From positions 1 through 47,289 of the IMG/VR virus record IMGVR_UViG_3300019889_000022: 47,289 bases of DNA; one strand, written 5' to 3'. Position 1 is the stretch's first letter. Every line of letters begins with the position of its first letter. The notes beneath the pieces are model-generated. The model was given only the letters and a program-made list of their open reading frames with translations. It searched no databases and was not told the origin of the DNA. This document shows, one piece after another, positions 14,143 through 20,962 of the stretch. The position numbers and the translations under genes are program-made. This DNA is from a virus.

Positions 14143-14417
14143 CAGATCTCCAGTTCTCTCTGCGCCCGGCGCACACGCGCAGCAGGCGGCACGTAACGTG
14201 CACGTCGGGGTTCAGGTAGCCACCAGGGACGCTCGGTCGAGGTGGCCCGGGCCGCTTTCACCAGCCGCAGGGCGCGCCGCATCGACGCCACCGCCAGGTC
14301 GGCGCGGGCTTCCTCACGGTTCGCGTCGTCGATGGCCTCGCCGTGACCCATGCGGCCCAGCGCCCACGACCCGGCAGCGATGACCGCGGCGAGGAGGAGG
14401 AAGGTGACGGCGGTCAT
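14142..14417 (-). CDS. Single-pass membrane protein with basic tail
   Basis: A 91-residue protein. MTAVTFLLLAAVIAAGSWAL is one N-terminal membrane segment or uncleaved signal anchor, followed by a charged helical and Arg-rich cytoplasmic tail (RALRLVKAARAT and later RRARYVPPAARVRRAQ). It overlaps both neighbours. Role unknown; early membrane proteins in phages can alter host envelope or block superinfection. Confidence 0.6.
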   Translation of the reverse strand: MTAVTFLLLAAVIAAGSWALGRMGHGEAIDDANREEARADLAVASMRRALRLVKAARATSTERPWWLPEPRRARYVPPAARVRRAQRELEI

Positions 14418-14935
14418 GAGGTGGCCGCCTTGCGCTCGCAGCGACGGCAGGTGATCGCCCGGTGGATCTTGTGATCGTTGGCGGTCCACCAGTTGTCGGA
14501 CTTGCTACACAGCGCCACGACAGGAGCCATCCCGCTCTGCCACTTGCGGGCCACTCCCGCCGACTCGATGAGGTGAAGGCGCTGGTTAGGGCGATGCCAG
14601 TCGGTGACCGCCCACGTCATGCCCTCGACCTCAGGGCGAGGGGTGATTCCCCACTTCGGCTCGTGCTCGCAGTCGCGGCGAAGCAGGTCGATGCCCTCGT
14701 CGCTGGCGATTAGCCGGATGGTGAACCCGGCGGCCTGGTCGCGGCGGCGGTGCGCCGCCGTCTCGTGCTCGTACAGCAGCTTCCACGCCTGGTCCTCGGT
14801 GGCGGCGATGTGATCGCTGTCGGCGAGGTGGGCCATCATGATCCCGGACACGCAGCCACAGGGCGCCTGGGTGATCCAGGAGCACTTCGTCAGCGGAAGG
14901 GTCTTGCCTTCCAGCTCGACCAGCAGGGCGGTCAT
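14414..14935 (-). CDS. Phage protein with zinc-ribbon-like end, unknown
   Basis: A 173-residue protein beginning MTALLVELEGKTLPLTKCSW. CGCVSG lies near residue 26, CEHE in the middle, and AITCRRCERK at the C-terminus. An AGAAAGG-like purine run (AGAAAGG) 8 bases before the ATG serves as ribosome binding site. A hairpin lies upstream, so this gene likely begins a sub-operon. No family recognised. Confidence 0.55.
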   Translation of the reverse strand: MTALLVELEGKTLPLTKCSWITQAPCGCVSGIMMAHLADSDHIAATEDQAWKLLYEHETAAHRRRDQAAGFTIRLIASDEGIDLLRRDCEHEPKWGITPRPEVEGMTWAVTDWHRPNQRLHLIESAGVARKWQSGMAPVVALCSKSDNWWTANDHKIHRAITCRRCERKAATS

Positions 14936-14965
14936 TGCGGTACCTTTCTGGTAGTTGGTTGCGAT

Positions 14966-14992
14966 GGGCCCGGGCTGGCAGGCGGCGGGCCC
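14966..14992. terminator. GC hairpin between early gene blocks
   Basis: GGGCCCG (14966-14972) pairs with CGGGCCC (14986-14992) around a 13-base loop. It lies in the 66-base gap between two leftward genes. No T run follows, so it may attenuate rather than stop transcription, or protect mRNA ends. Confidence 0.5.
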
Positions 14993-15001
14993 GTCGTGCT
15001 G

Positions 15002-15226
15002 TTAGGCGGGGGTTGCGCACCTAGCGCAGATCAGGTCGTGGTCAGTAGTGGTGCGCGCTAGCTGGTCGCCAGCGTCGAAGCTTCGATCGCAGTAGTCGCA
15101 CCGACCGGGGTAGACGGCGAGGAACCAGTACGCGATCTCCACGTGGCCTGGCTCCGGCTCACCCGTCCGGCCGGTGCAGTGCGCGCACGACTCCTCGGAG
15201 AGGTCGGAGAACTCGCAGCGAGCCAT
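15002..15226 (-). CDS. Small zinc-ribbon protein
   Basis: A 74-residue protein with CEFSDLSEESCAHC at the N-terminus and CDYC and ICARC at the C-terminus, two possible four-Cys zinc sites. The ATG overlaps the upstream TGA by one base (TGATG), inside a 25-bp repeat shared with the junction upstream. Function unknown. Confidence 0.6.
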   Translation of the reverse strand: MARCEFSDLSEESCAHCTGRTGEPEPGHVEIAYWFLAVYPGRCDYCDRSFDAGDQLARTTTDHDLICARCATPA

Positions 15227-15248
15227 CACGCACCTGCTTTCGGGTCGG
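15224..15248. repeat. 25-bp direct repeat, copy 1
   Basis: An identical 25-bp sequence (starts CATCACGCACC, ends TTTCGGGTCGG) occurs here and at 15412-15436, 188 bp apart. Each copy spans a gene junction and encodes the same DPKAGA ending followed by TGATG. A recent duplication of the junction is the simplest explanation. Confidence 0.85.
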
Positions 15249-15414
15249 TCGTGCGGTCGTCGTCCCAGACGGCCTGGATCTGCTGTCCGAGGTGCGCCAC
15301 ATGCGGGCCGCCGTGCGAGTCCGTGCGAGTGCATTCCCACCCATCAAGGGAGGAGGGACACATGCCCTCCGGGTTGTTCCGGTCGGGCGGATGCGTCTCG
15401 GCGCTCACGTACAT
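15226..15414 (-). CDS. Small phage protein, unknown
   Basis: A 62-residue protein starting MYVSAETHPPDRNNPEGMCP. Possible metal ligands are CPSS, ECTRTDSHGGPH and H. It ends DPKAGA, exactly like the RecT-like protein upstream, because a 25-bp junction repeat covers both ends. It may have arrived as a cassette inserted between the RecT-like gene and the zinc-ribbon gene. Confidence 0.6.
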   Translation of the reverse strand: MYVSAETHPPDRNNPEGMCPSSLDGWECTRTDSHGGPHVAHLGQQIQAVWDDDRTTDPKAGA

Positions 15415-15436
15415 CACGCACCTGCTTTCGGGTCGG
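15412..15436. repeat. 25-bp direct repeat, copy 2
   Basis: Second copy of the junction repeat. It covers the last codons of the RecT-like gene and the start codon of the next gene. Together the copies bracket the 62-residue gene. Confidence 0.85.
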
Positions 15437-16388
15437 GCTGGTCCCACTGGGTGTTGGGGTCGTCGGCGGGGGCGTCAGTAACGCCTGCCAGCACGTCGGC
15501 GTCCGTCTTGAGCGCCTCGATCACGCGGCTTGCCTCGTCCCGGGTCAGCTCATTCCGGCTGCCGATCTCCCGGCCGATCACGTTCGCCGCGTACGCCAGG
15601 GCCGTGGCCCGCTCGGTGAGCTCGGCTTCCTTCATCAGGACGCCGAGGAGCTTCGTCTGCTGGCTGGAGATCATCGGCGGGGACGACGGGGAGGTCTCCC
15701 CACCTGAGCCCAGGGGCTCCTCATCAGCGGCCGCGTCGGCAACATGGCTGACGGGCTCCCCGCCGTCCGCCTGTGGGGCCGGGCCGTCCTCGACGACCTC
15801 GGCTTCGTGAATCTCGCCGGTCTCGGTGTTCACGTTCTGCGGAGCGGCCGGCGCTTCGGTGACGTCGGCACCTTCTGCGGGCTCCTCGCCGCCCAGCTCC
15901 TCCGGCGTGTAGATGAGGCCGTGCAGCACCTCCGACGCACCCTCGCGGATCACCTCGGAGATCGCGCGGGCCTTGAGCATCGCCGTCGGGTGCTGCCGCC
16001 AGGTGTCCTTGCCCAGCAGCCCTGCAGCCTCGGCGCGCGCCATGTCCCACGTCGCCTCGAACGTCCAGTCCGGGTCATCGCTGCGGATCAGCTGCGCAGT
16101 CGCCGACGGAACGGCATCAACCGAGACCCGCAGACGGTGGCCAGCGCGCCGCACCAGAGCGGCCATGAGGTCCGCCGAGAGGGTCGGCTTGCCTTGGATG
16201 ATGTGGACGCCCTGGATCGCGGTCATCGGCGAGATGCCGAGGGCCTGGCCGTGCTCTACAGCGAGCAGGACGTTGCCGGGCTTGTTCCGATAGGCGGGCG
16301 GCAGCAGGTCGGCCGTAGCCAGGGCCTTGGCGTAGGTCATGCGCTCCGTCAGGGTCGACGGATGCACCGCGACAATCTCTTTGCTCAT
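15414..16388 (-). CDS. recT: RecT-like single-strand annealing protein
   Basis: A 324-residue protein. The core runs from AYRNKPGNVLLAVEHGQALG through MTAIQGVHIIQGKPTLSADL and RAGHRLRV to EATWDMARAEAAGLLGKDTW, then HPTAMLKARAISEVIREGAS. These are the RecT/Redβ-type family hallmarks for annealing ssDNA in phage recombination. A long acidic, low-complexity C-terminus (residues 195-260) may bind SSB or a nuclease partner. The gene upstream (16385-16924) is coupled by ATGA and may be its partner. No lambda-type exonuclease is evident beside it, although a PD-(D/E)XK nuclease lies at 8.9-9.5 kb. Confidence 0.8.
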   Translation of the reverse strand: MSKEIVAVHPSTLTERMTYAKALATADLLPPAYRNKPGNVLLAVEHGQALGISPMTAIQGVHIIQGKPTLSADLMAALVRRAGHRLRVSVDAVPSATAQLIRSDDPDWTFEATWDMARAEAAGLLGKDTWRQHPTAMLKARAISEVIREGASEVLHGLIYTPEELGGEEPAEGADVTEAPAAPQNVNTETGEIHEAEVVEDGPAPQADGGEPVSHVADAAADEEPLGSGGETSPSSPPMISSQQTKLLGVLMKEAELTERATALAYAANVIGREIGSRNELTRDEASRVIEALKTDADVLAGVTDAPADDPNTQWDQPDPKAGA

Positions 16389-16924
16389 TTGGGCTCCTCA
16401 ATGGCGGGTGTGGTGCCGAGGTCGGCGAGTGCGCCAAGGTCCCCAGCGCGGTAGGCGGCGGCGATCCGGTCGCGGCCCTCGTCGGCGTAGCGGAGGCTGA
16501 ACGACGACGGCCTCGCTGGCGGGTACGCGGTCACGCCGTCGACCAGTTCGCCGGTCTCGGTGTCCGCGGCGTCACCGTCGCCGGCGGCCGTCAGGCGTTC
16601 GAGGAGCTTCTTCTGCCACGCCGGGCGGACGACGGTCTTCGTGACCGTGGTCGTCTCGACCTCGGTCGGCCACCGCTGGGCCACGTAGGCGACGAAGGCG
16701 TCCTCGTTCGTCACGGCGATGCGTGCCTTCGGCTCGGTCAGAGTCACCGTGGCCACCTTCGTCCCGTCCGGCAGCGTGACGTCAACGGCCTTCACGCCGA
16801 GGCTGTCCCGGGCGTCGAGCAGCCCGTCGAGGACGTCGGCGCGGCTGGCGGTCAGCTCGGCGTCGATCGCGTCGCGCAGCGCCTTGAGTACGGCAGTACG
16901 GGCGGTCAGGGTCTTGAGGTTCAT
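16385..16924 (-). CDS. Protein coupled to RecT-like gene, unknown
   Basis: A 179-residue protein. The first 80 residues are helical (TARTAVLKALRDAIDAELTA) then strand-rich (AVDVTLPDGTKVATVTLTEP). The middle holds VTNEDAFVAYVAQRWPTEVE, and the last part a VRPAWQKKLLERLTA helix with an acidic tail. Placed directly before the RecT-like gene with a 4-base overlap, it is often found as a partner gene in actinophages, but its activity is unknown. Confidence 0.55.
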   Translation of the reverse strand: MNLKTLTARTAVLKALRDAIDAELTASRADVLDGLLDARDSLGVKAVDVTLPDGTKVATVTLTEPKARIAVTNEDAFVAYVAQRWPTEVETTTVTKTVVRPAWQKKLLERLTAAGDGDAADTETGELVDGVTAYPPARPSSFSLRYADEGRDRIAAAYRAGDLGALADLGTTPAIEEPK

Positions 16925-17037
16925 AGCCAGCCCTTCCAGTCAGGCTCGTGCGGGTCGGCGCCCTGGTCGACGGCGAGCTGCCACAGCTCGTACGCCTCTT
17001 CGGGGTTGTCGGCCTCCCATGGCATCGGCGCGCTCAT
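16921..17037 (-). CDS. 38-residue acidic protein
   Basis: Reads MSAPMPWEADNPEEAYELWQ, then LAVDQGADPHEPDWKGWL. Both ends overlap neighbours by 4 bases (ATGA), and the Trp-rich acidic composition looks coding. Function unknown. Confidence 0.55.
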   Translation of the reverse strand: MSAPMPWEADNPEEAYELWQLAVDQGADPHEPDWKGWL

Positions 17038-17234
17038 CCGTCCTTCTCCACAACTCCGTCGCCGAGGCAGCGACGACACGGGATCGAGTGCTTCGGGTAC
17101 GCGCCGTCGGCGGGCTCGATTTCGTCCCCGTCACAGCGGGGGCAGATCTCCAGCCCCAGGTCGTCCGCGTCCGGGCCGGACACCTCGGGGGCGTCGGGCA
17201 CGTGGACGGGGGGACGGTCGTCGTGGCGGGTCAC
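17034..17234 (-). CDS. Zinc-finger small protein (DnaJ-type Cys pairs)
   Basis: A 66-residue protein. ICPRCDGDEIEP and IPCRRCLGDGVVEK form two CxxCxGxG-like knuckles spaced 20 residues apart, as in DnaJ zinc fingers. The N-terminal third is disordered. Overlaps both neighbours by 4 bases. Confidence 0.6.
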   Translation of the reverse strand: MTRHDDRPPVHVPDAPEVSGPDADDLGLEICPRCDGDEIEPADGAYPKHSIPCRRCLGDGVVEKDG

Positions 17235-17419
17235 GGGGACACCGCCAGGAACTCCAATGCGCCAGGCGACGTGGCCTTCGACGTCCGGTCACCCGTGTAG
17301 CGAACGAAGACGTACGTGTCGTTCACCGAGGTGATCTCGCCATCCTCAAGCGGCGCGCCAGGACGCGACTGATAGACCACACCGGAGCCGATGCGCTCGC
17401 GGGCTTCATCGAGGGTCAT
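17231..17419 (-). CDS. Small barrel-like protein, unknown
   Basis: A 62-residue protein: MTLDEARERIGSGVVYQSRP, then GEITSVNDTYVFVRYTGDRT. The strand pattern GVVYQS, EITSV, YVFVRYTG suggests a small SH3-like barrel common among phage early proteins. The ATG at 17419 overlaps the membrane-protein stop. Confidence 0.55.
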   Translation of the reverse strand: MTLDEARERIGSGVVYQSRPGAPLEDGEITSVNDTYVFVRYTGDRTSKATSPGALEFLAVSP

Positions 17420-17574
17420 CGGGTCACCACCATTCCGGTGATGAGGGCCGCGTAGATGACCAGCATGAGCACGGCCCCGCTGACGGTGAACTCGTGCGTC
17501 TTGCCGATGAAGGCCACGGCGAGCAGGGCATTCAGCCCCCACCACGCCACGGTCAGCCAGAGGAACCAGTCCAT
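17416..17574 (-). CDS. 52-residue two-segment membrane protein
   Basis: Starts MDWFLWLTVAWWGLNALLAV and ends VLMLVIYAALITGMVVTR. Two hydrophobic segments with a short polar loop (GKTHEFTVSG) make a hairpin membrane protein. It is overlapped by 3-4 bases at both ends. Placed among early genes, so probably not the main holin. Confidence 0.6.
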   Translation of the reverse strand: MDWFLWLTVAWWGLNALLAVAFIGKTHEFTVSGAVLMLVIYAALITGMVVTR

Positions 17575-18086
17575 CAGGCACCGCCCTCGTGGATGACGGT
17601 CAGCGGGCCCTCGTGCCTGAGCAGGTCATCGGTGAAGGTGTAGCCGCCACCGGTGCCCTCCCACTTGGCGATGCGGGTCGGCGTCGGCCACCACATGTTG
17701 GTGGTCTTCGGCGAGTAGAGCTTCGTGCCCTGTGGCAGCGCCTCCAGCTCCTCGACCGTCGAGACCGTGCGGACGGGAGGACTCGACTGCCGAAGCAACT
17801 CATCGAGGCGGTCGATCGTCCCTCGGTGGCGCAGCACCTCCCGCTGCAACTCCTCGCGGGACGCCGACTCCAGGTCGATCTCGTCATTCCCATCGCGCAG
17901 CGGACGCCAGCCAGCGGCGAGAGCGACGTCGGCGATCCGCTTGCACTCGCCCATAGCGTCACCCCACGAGGGGAAGGTGACGTCAAAGCTGTCCGGGCCT
18001 GAGTAGCCGACAACCAGAGTGTCGTCGTCGTGGTCGACAGCCAGAGTGCTGTACAGCAGCGCGGCCAGGTTTTGGCGGTCACTCAT
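17574..18086 (-). CDS. Phage protein, unknown
   Basis: A 170-residue protein starting MSDRQNLAALLYSTLAVDHD. A TTGGAG ribosome binding site lies 7 bases before the ATG. After a mixed N-terminal domain (FDVTFPSWGDAMGECKRIAD) comes a helical region (EELQREVLRHRGTIDRLDEL) and a C-terminal strand-rich part (KLYSPKTTNMWWPTPTRIAK). Not recognised. Confidence 0.55.
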   Translation of the reverse strand: MSDRQNLAALLYSTLAVDHDDDTLVVGYSGPDSFDVTFPSWGDAMGECKRIADVALAAGWRPLRDGNDEIDLESASREELQREVLRHRGTIDRLDELLRQSSPPVRTVSTVEELEALPQGTKLYSPKTTNMWWPTPTRIAKWEGTGGGYTFTDDLLRHEGPLTVIHEGGA

Positions 18087-18111
18087 TGCGGAACTCCAAG
18101 GTGGTTGAGCG

Positions 18112-18146
18112 CCCCGGCCCCGCGAAGGGGGCGGGCAGGGCCGGGG
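18112..18146. terminator. GC hairpin ahead of a sub-operon
   Basis: CCCCGGCCC (18112-18120) pairs with GGGCCGGGG (18138-18146). It occupies the 118-base gap between two leftward genes, which holds no other gene apart from a 9-codon ORF (MTAGWDRGW) coupled to the upstream stop. Terminator or attenuator. Confidence 0.5.
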
Positions 18147-18204
18147 ACGTGGGGACCGGACGGGCCGCGGGATTGGGTTCACCAGCCGCGGTCCCATCCG
18201 GCGG

Positions 18205-18429
18205 TCATGGGGTTGGCGTGCTGGTCGCGCGCCGGCCGCTGAGGAACTCCTGCATGGCCATCGCCGAGTCCCGCAGCCGTTGGGAAAACCGCAGCGCGTC
18301 GGCGATCGTCAGCTCGTACTCGTCGATCTCGCCACCGACGGACGTCAGGTCGACCCGCAGGAGGCCACTCGCGTGGTCGCCCTGCACGGATGGCGGGATA
18401 AGCGGGTCTGTTGGGTGGAAGTGGAGCAT
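18205..18429 (-). CDS. Small phage protein, unknown
   Basis: A 74-residue protein starting MLHFHPTDPLIPPSVQGDHA, then a strand (GLLRVDLTSVGGEIDEYELT) and a helix (ADALRFSQRLRDSAMAMQEF). The strand-helix layout ends in a disordered tail. Not recognised. Confidence 0.5.
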   Translation of the reverse strand: MLHFHPTDPLIPPSVQGDHASGLLRVDLTSVGGEIDEYELTIADALRFSQRLRDSAMAMQEFLSGRRATSTPTP

Positions 18430-18499
18430 CGGATACCCTCCGTTGTGTCGGTCCCCGTCGTCTGCTTCGCGGTAGTGCGGCGGGGATTGGCGCTTGTTG

Positions 18500-18655
18500 C
18501 TAGGTCCGTGCGTGGCGCGGCGTGTACGGCTCGACGAGCACGTCAACGACGCTGGTTCCCGCGTCGCACTGGATGTCGAGGATCGTGACGACGCCGTTCG
18601 TGGCGTTCTCGCGCTCGAGGCTGTAGAGCCGGGCGTGACGGGGCGAGTAGTTCAT
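18500..18655 (-). CDS. 51-residue phage protein, unknown
   Basis: Starts MNYSPRHARLYSLERENATN, then strands GVVTILDIQ and SVVDVLVEPY before a basic end. The regular codon use and fit to the gap between hairpins support it. Function unknown. Confidence 0.5.
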   Translation of the reverse strand: MNYSPRHARLYSLERENATNGVVTILDIQCDAGTSVVDVLVEPYTPRHART

Positions 18656-18676
18656 CGCGTGGCCTTTCGGTTGATA

Positions 18677-18726
18677 CCGGGCGAGATGCGGGGGTTCGGG
18701 GGCAGCCCAGCCCGCATCCCGCCCGG
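18677..18726. terminator. Long imperfect hairpin between early genes
   Basis: CCGGGCG-A-GATGCGGG (18677-18692) pairs with CCCGCATC-C-CGCCCGG (18711-18726), 15 pairs with one A/C mismatch. It lies directly after a leftward gene stop. Likely an attenuator or processing site. Confidence 0.6.
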
Positions 18727-18728
18727 CG

Positions 18729-18959
18729 CTAGAGGGTGGCGTCCGAGACGATCTGCTTGCACCCGTTGCGGGCGCAGACCTCGTGCGCTCGGCCTCGGAC
18801 GACGCGGATCCGCTGCCACACGTGCTCGCACGGCACCGCGTCGAGTCGGTCGAACTGGCGGGCCAGGGCTCGGTGGTTCTTGGCTTCCTCGTTGTCGCCG
18901 TACTTCGCGTGGACCGTCGCCAGCTCGCGGTACTTGTCGGCAGTGCGGAGCGGCTTCAC
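18729..18959 (-). CDS. Small protein with C-terminal Cys/His cluster
   Basis: A 76-residue protein from a GTG start that overlaps the previous TGA by 4 bases. A helical N-terminus (VKPLRTADKYRELATVHAKY) is followed by CEHVWQRIRVVRGRAHEVC and CKQ, a possible zinc site. Function unknown. Confidence 0.55.
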   Translation of the reverse strand: MKPLRTADKYRELATVHAKYGDNEEAKNHRALARQFDRLDAVPCEHVWQRIRVVRGRAHEVCARNGCKQIVSDATL

Positions 18960-19138
18960 ATCACACCTGCCAGCAGCCGCATCACGTAGTCGAGGACCTG
19001 CGCCAGGACCAGCACGAACGGGGTCAGCACCACCGCGGCGACCACAATGAACTTGAGGCCACAGCCCTTGTTCGTCGCCGAGCTGGGCTTCTGGTGGTAG
19101 TGGGGGTTGCCGGCGCCGCCGTAGTTCGGGCGGGTCAT
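18956..19138 (-). CDS. Single-pass membrane protein, 60 residues
   Basis: A polar, Gly/His-containing N-terminus (MTRPNYGGAGNPHYHQK) leads to one hydrophobic segment (FIVVAAVVLTPFVLVLAQVL). The start overlaps the excisionase-like stop (ATGA). A host-membrane early protein of unknown role. Confidence 0.6.
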   Translation of the reverse strand: MTRPNYGGAGNPHYHQKPSSATNKGCGLKFIVVAAVVLTPFVLVLAQVLDYVMRLLAGVM

Positions 19139-19329
19139 GATGCACGCTCATCAGACAGGCCGTCGGCGTATTCCTTGACCGACGAGAAGTAGATCTTCCG
19201 GCTGCTGCCGATGTACTTGCCCTTGAGCTCTCCGGAGTTGAGCAGCTCATAGACCTTCCACGTCGAGACTGACAGCTGGTGCGCGGCCTCTTTCACGGCG
19301 ATGAAGATCGGGTCGAGGTCGGCCATCAC
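19135..19329 (-). CDS. Excisionase-like HTH protein
   Basis: A 64-residue protein with a clear HTH_17 domain: FIAVKEAAHQLSVSTWKVYE, then LNSGELKGKYIGSSRKIYFS as wing. This is the layout of phage excisionases and MerR-like recombination directionality factors. Its position between the antirepressor and the early operon, near the integrase, makes it the better Xis candidate of the two HTH_17 proteins here. Start could also be the second Met. Confidence 0.7.
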   Translation of the reverse strand: MMADLDPIFIAVKEAAHQLSVSTWKVYELLNSGELKGKYIGSSRKIYFSSVKEYADGLSDERAS

Positions 19330-20141
19330 GCCTCCCCCGCCACGAGGGCGAGCTGCGGCTGTCCGTCGAGGTCCAACGCTTCGGTGCCGCCAAGCTTCCG
19401 GTGCAGGTCAGCGATGCCCTTGACGGTCACCCGGACTTGCGGCGGGTCGAGGATCAGTTCGCCGGTACGCGGGTGGTGATGCGACTGGGCGCGTTCGGCG
19501 AGTCGGTCGTTGTCGACCTGCGCCTGGTAGGCGCGGCGCTTCCCGTCGCTCCCCCGGTACGTCCACCGGTTCTGATCCATCCACGTCCACAGTCGACGTT
19601 CGCCGATGCTGATGGCGGGGTCGCGGCTGAGGATCTTCGAGACGTGGTTGACGTCGTAGTCGCCGTCTGTGCTGGCGAGGTGGTCCCCGGCGGCGGCCGA
19701 CGGTTCGAGCTGGGCGACCTTCGCCTCAGCCAGTTCCCGGGCGTCCTCGGCTTCGATGACCATCCGAGCCAACGCGCGGCGGTCGATTGTGCTGGGGTCC
19801 ATCCGTGGCGTGCCGTATGCGCCGGTCTCCCGGATCGACGGCATGACTTCACGGGTAAGCCAGCGCCGGATCTCGCGGGCCTCGGGCTTCCGGCTCTCGA
19901 TGATCAGGTCGTTCATCCCGGACTCGTTGACGGTCCGCGCCGTCTGTGTCCGGCCCATCGAGTCGATGACCTCAGTAGTGCTTAGGTCATCGGGGTGCAA
20001 CCGGGATGCGACCATCGTCGGGTTCGTCAGGTCGAGGACGGCGCACAGGTCGGCGAGGACGAACCTCACCGCGCCGTCCGAGTCCTTGACCATCCGAATC
20101 TGCTGTCCGTCGTAATCGACGGGTAGAAGGTTCGTCATCAC
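19326..20141 (-). CDS. Antirepressor with Bro-N and KilAC-type domains
   Basis: A 271-residue protein. The N-terminal 115 residues match a Bro-N domain: YDGQQIRMVKDSDGAVRFVL, ADLCAVLDLTNPTMVASRL, then FNESGMNDLI-like VNESGMNDLIIESRKPEARE and FRRWLTREVMPSIRETGAYG-like WLTREVMPSIRETGAYG. The C-terminal half (ISIGERRLWTWMDQNRWTYR and AYQAQVDNDRLAERAQSHHH) is KilAC. Such proteins help prophage induction by binding the repressor. It follows the Cro-like and small gene in the leftward early transcript. Confidence 0.85.
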   Translation of the reverse strand: MMTNLLPVDYDGQQIRMVKDSDGAVRFVLADLCAVLDLTNPTMVASRLHPDDLSTTEVIDSMGRTQTARTVNESGMNDLIIESRKPEAREIRRWLTREVMPSIRETGAYGTPRMDPSTIDRRALARMVIEAEDARELAEAKVAQLEPSAAAGDHLASTDGDYDVNHVSKILSRDPAISIGERRLWTWMDQNRWTYRGSDGKRRAYQAQVDNDRLAERAQSHHHPRTGELILDPPQVRVTVKGIADLHRKLGGTEALDLDGQPQLALVAGEA

Positions 20142-20329
20142 GCACCACTGATCCAGCCGTCGCGCACTGCGCGACCGACGGATGGGGTCTGGCCGGCTGC
20201 GGCCCGGGCACGCTGCCCGACGCTGCCCTGCCGGGCTGCGTTCTTGGCCTCCCTCGCCTCGAGCTTCCGGACGGCGGAGTCCAGCGCCTTGGCCTTGGCG
20301 GGGGTGAGCTTCTGCCCGCGGCGCGCCAT
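20138..20329 (-). CDS. Small basic protein, unknown
   Basis: A 63-residue Lys/Arg-rich protein (MARRGQKLTPAKAKALDSAV, then RKLEAREAKNAARQGSVGQR). Mostly one charged helix. It is coupled to the Cro-like gene upstream and to the antirepressor downstream. Nucleic-acid binding is plausible but not shown. Confidence 0.55.
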   Translation of the reverse strand: MARRGQKLTPAKAKALDSAVRKLEAREAKNAARQGSVGQRARAAAGQTPSVGRAVRDGWISGA

Positions 20330-20565
20330 CAGGCCACGTCCGCTCGTTGCTCGGCGCGACCCAGGAGGGTAAGGAGCGGGAGGTCGAAGTATCCGGCGAT
20401 GACCACCAGCTCGTCGTAAGAGAAGGGGGCCTTGAGGGTGAGACGACGTTGCAGCGTGCCGAAGGGGATGCCGGTTGCTTTCGCGAGGCCCCGCTGCGTC
20501 ACCTTCTGCCGAGCCATCTCCGCGCGCACTTCGGCGGCGATCAACTCTCGGGGGGTTTGAGGCAT
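20329..20565 (-). CDS. Cro-like XRE-family regulator, leftward
   Basis: A 78-residue protein starting MPQTPRELIAAEVRAEMARQ. KVTQRGLAKATGIPFGTLQR is the helix-turn-helix, and SYDELVVIAGYFDLPLLTLL closes the domain. It is divergent from the repressor and heads the leftward early operon, the usual place for Cro. The ATG at 20565 fits a leaderless start from a TTGCGT/TACGGT promoter; ATGs at 20583 and 20601 are alternatives. It should bind the shared intergenic region. Confidence 0.75.
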   Translation of the reverse strand: MPQTPRELIAAEVRAEMARQKVTQRGLAKATGIPFGTLQRRLTLKAPFSYDELVVIAGYFDLPLLTLLGRAEQRADVA

Positions 20566-20571
20566 GGCGTG

Positions 20572-20628
20572 ACCGTATGCCATATGGAATGAACCACGCA
20601 AGAGGACACGGCTAGTTCATGTGAACTA
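20572..20628. promoter_or_regulatory. Divergent immunity control region
   Basis: Leftward: -35 TTGCGT (20601-20596) and -10 TACGGT (20577-20572) with 18-base spacing, predicting a start at about 20565, on the ATG itself. TAGTTCA-TG-TGAACTA (20613-20628) is a 7-bp perfect dyad between the divergent genes. It overlaps TGAACT (20622-20627), a possible -35 for the rightward repressor with TAGAAC (20647-20652) as -10. Probable operator. Confidence 0.5.
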
Positions 20629-20677
20629 TCTGTCATCATTCTGGACTAGAACCCGCGATTCGTGGAATGCTTCCCAC

Positions 20678-20962
20678 ATGCCAACTGGACACAAGCCAGC
20701 ACCCAGCGCAGTTACGCGGGAGATCGCCGCGATCTTTGACCGCGAGCTGCAGCGCGCCGGGCGCACGCAATCGGACCTAGCCGAAGCGGTCGGCGTGTCC
20801 CAATCTCAGCTGTCGAAGATCTTCCGCGGGCACAAGGCGATCGACATGGACCTGCTCTACCTGATCTCAGCCGATCTCCGGCTCAGGGCGCTGGACGTCA
20901 TCGCCGAGGCGCAGGAGGTAACCGCAACGCGGGAGCGACTTCGCAGGAGTCAGAAGGCCTGA
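20678..20962 (+). CDS. XRE-family repressor, CI-like immunity candidate
   Basis: A 94-residue protein starting MPTGHKPAPSAVTREIAAIF. RAGRTQSDLAEAVGVSQSQL and SKIFRGHKAIDMDLLYLISA form a standard XRE helix-turn-helix. It has no protease or dimerisation domain, so it resembles the short repressors of many actinophages. It is the only rightward gene between the leftward early operon and the integrase and faces the Cro-like gene across a dyad. ATG at 20678 chosen because the HTH begins soon after; the longer frame lacks support. Confidence 0.7.
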   Translation: MPTGHKPAPSAVTREIAAIFDRELQRAGRTQSDLAEAVGVSQSQLSKIFRGHKAIDMDLLYLISADLRLRALDVIAEAQEVTATRERLRRSQKA

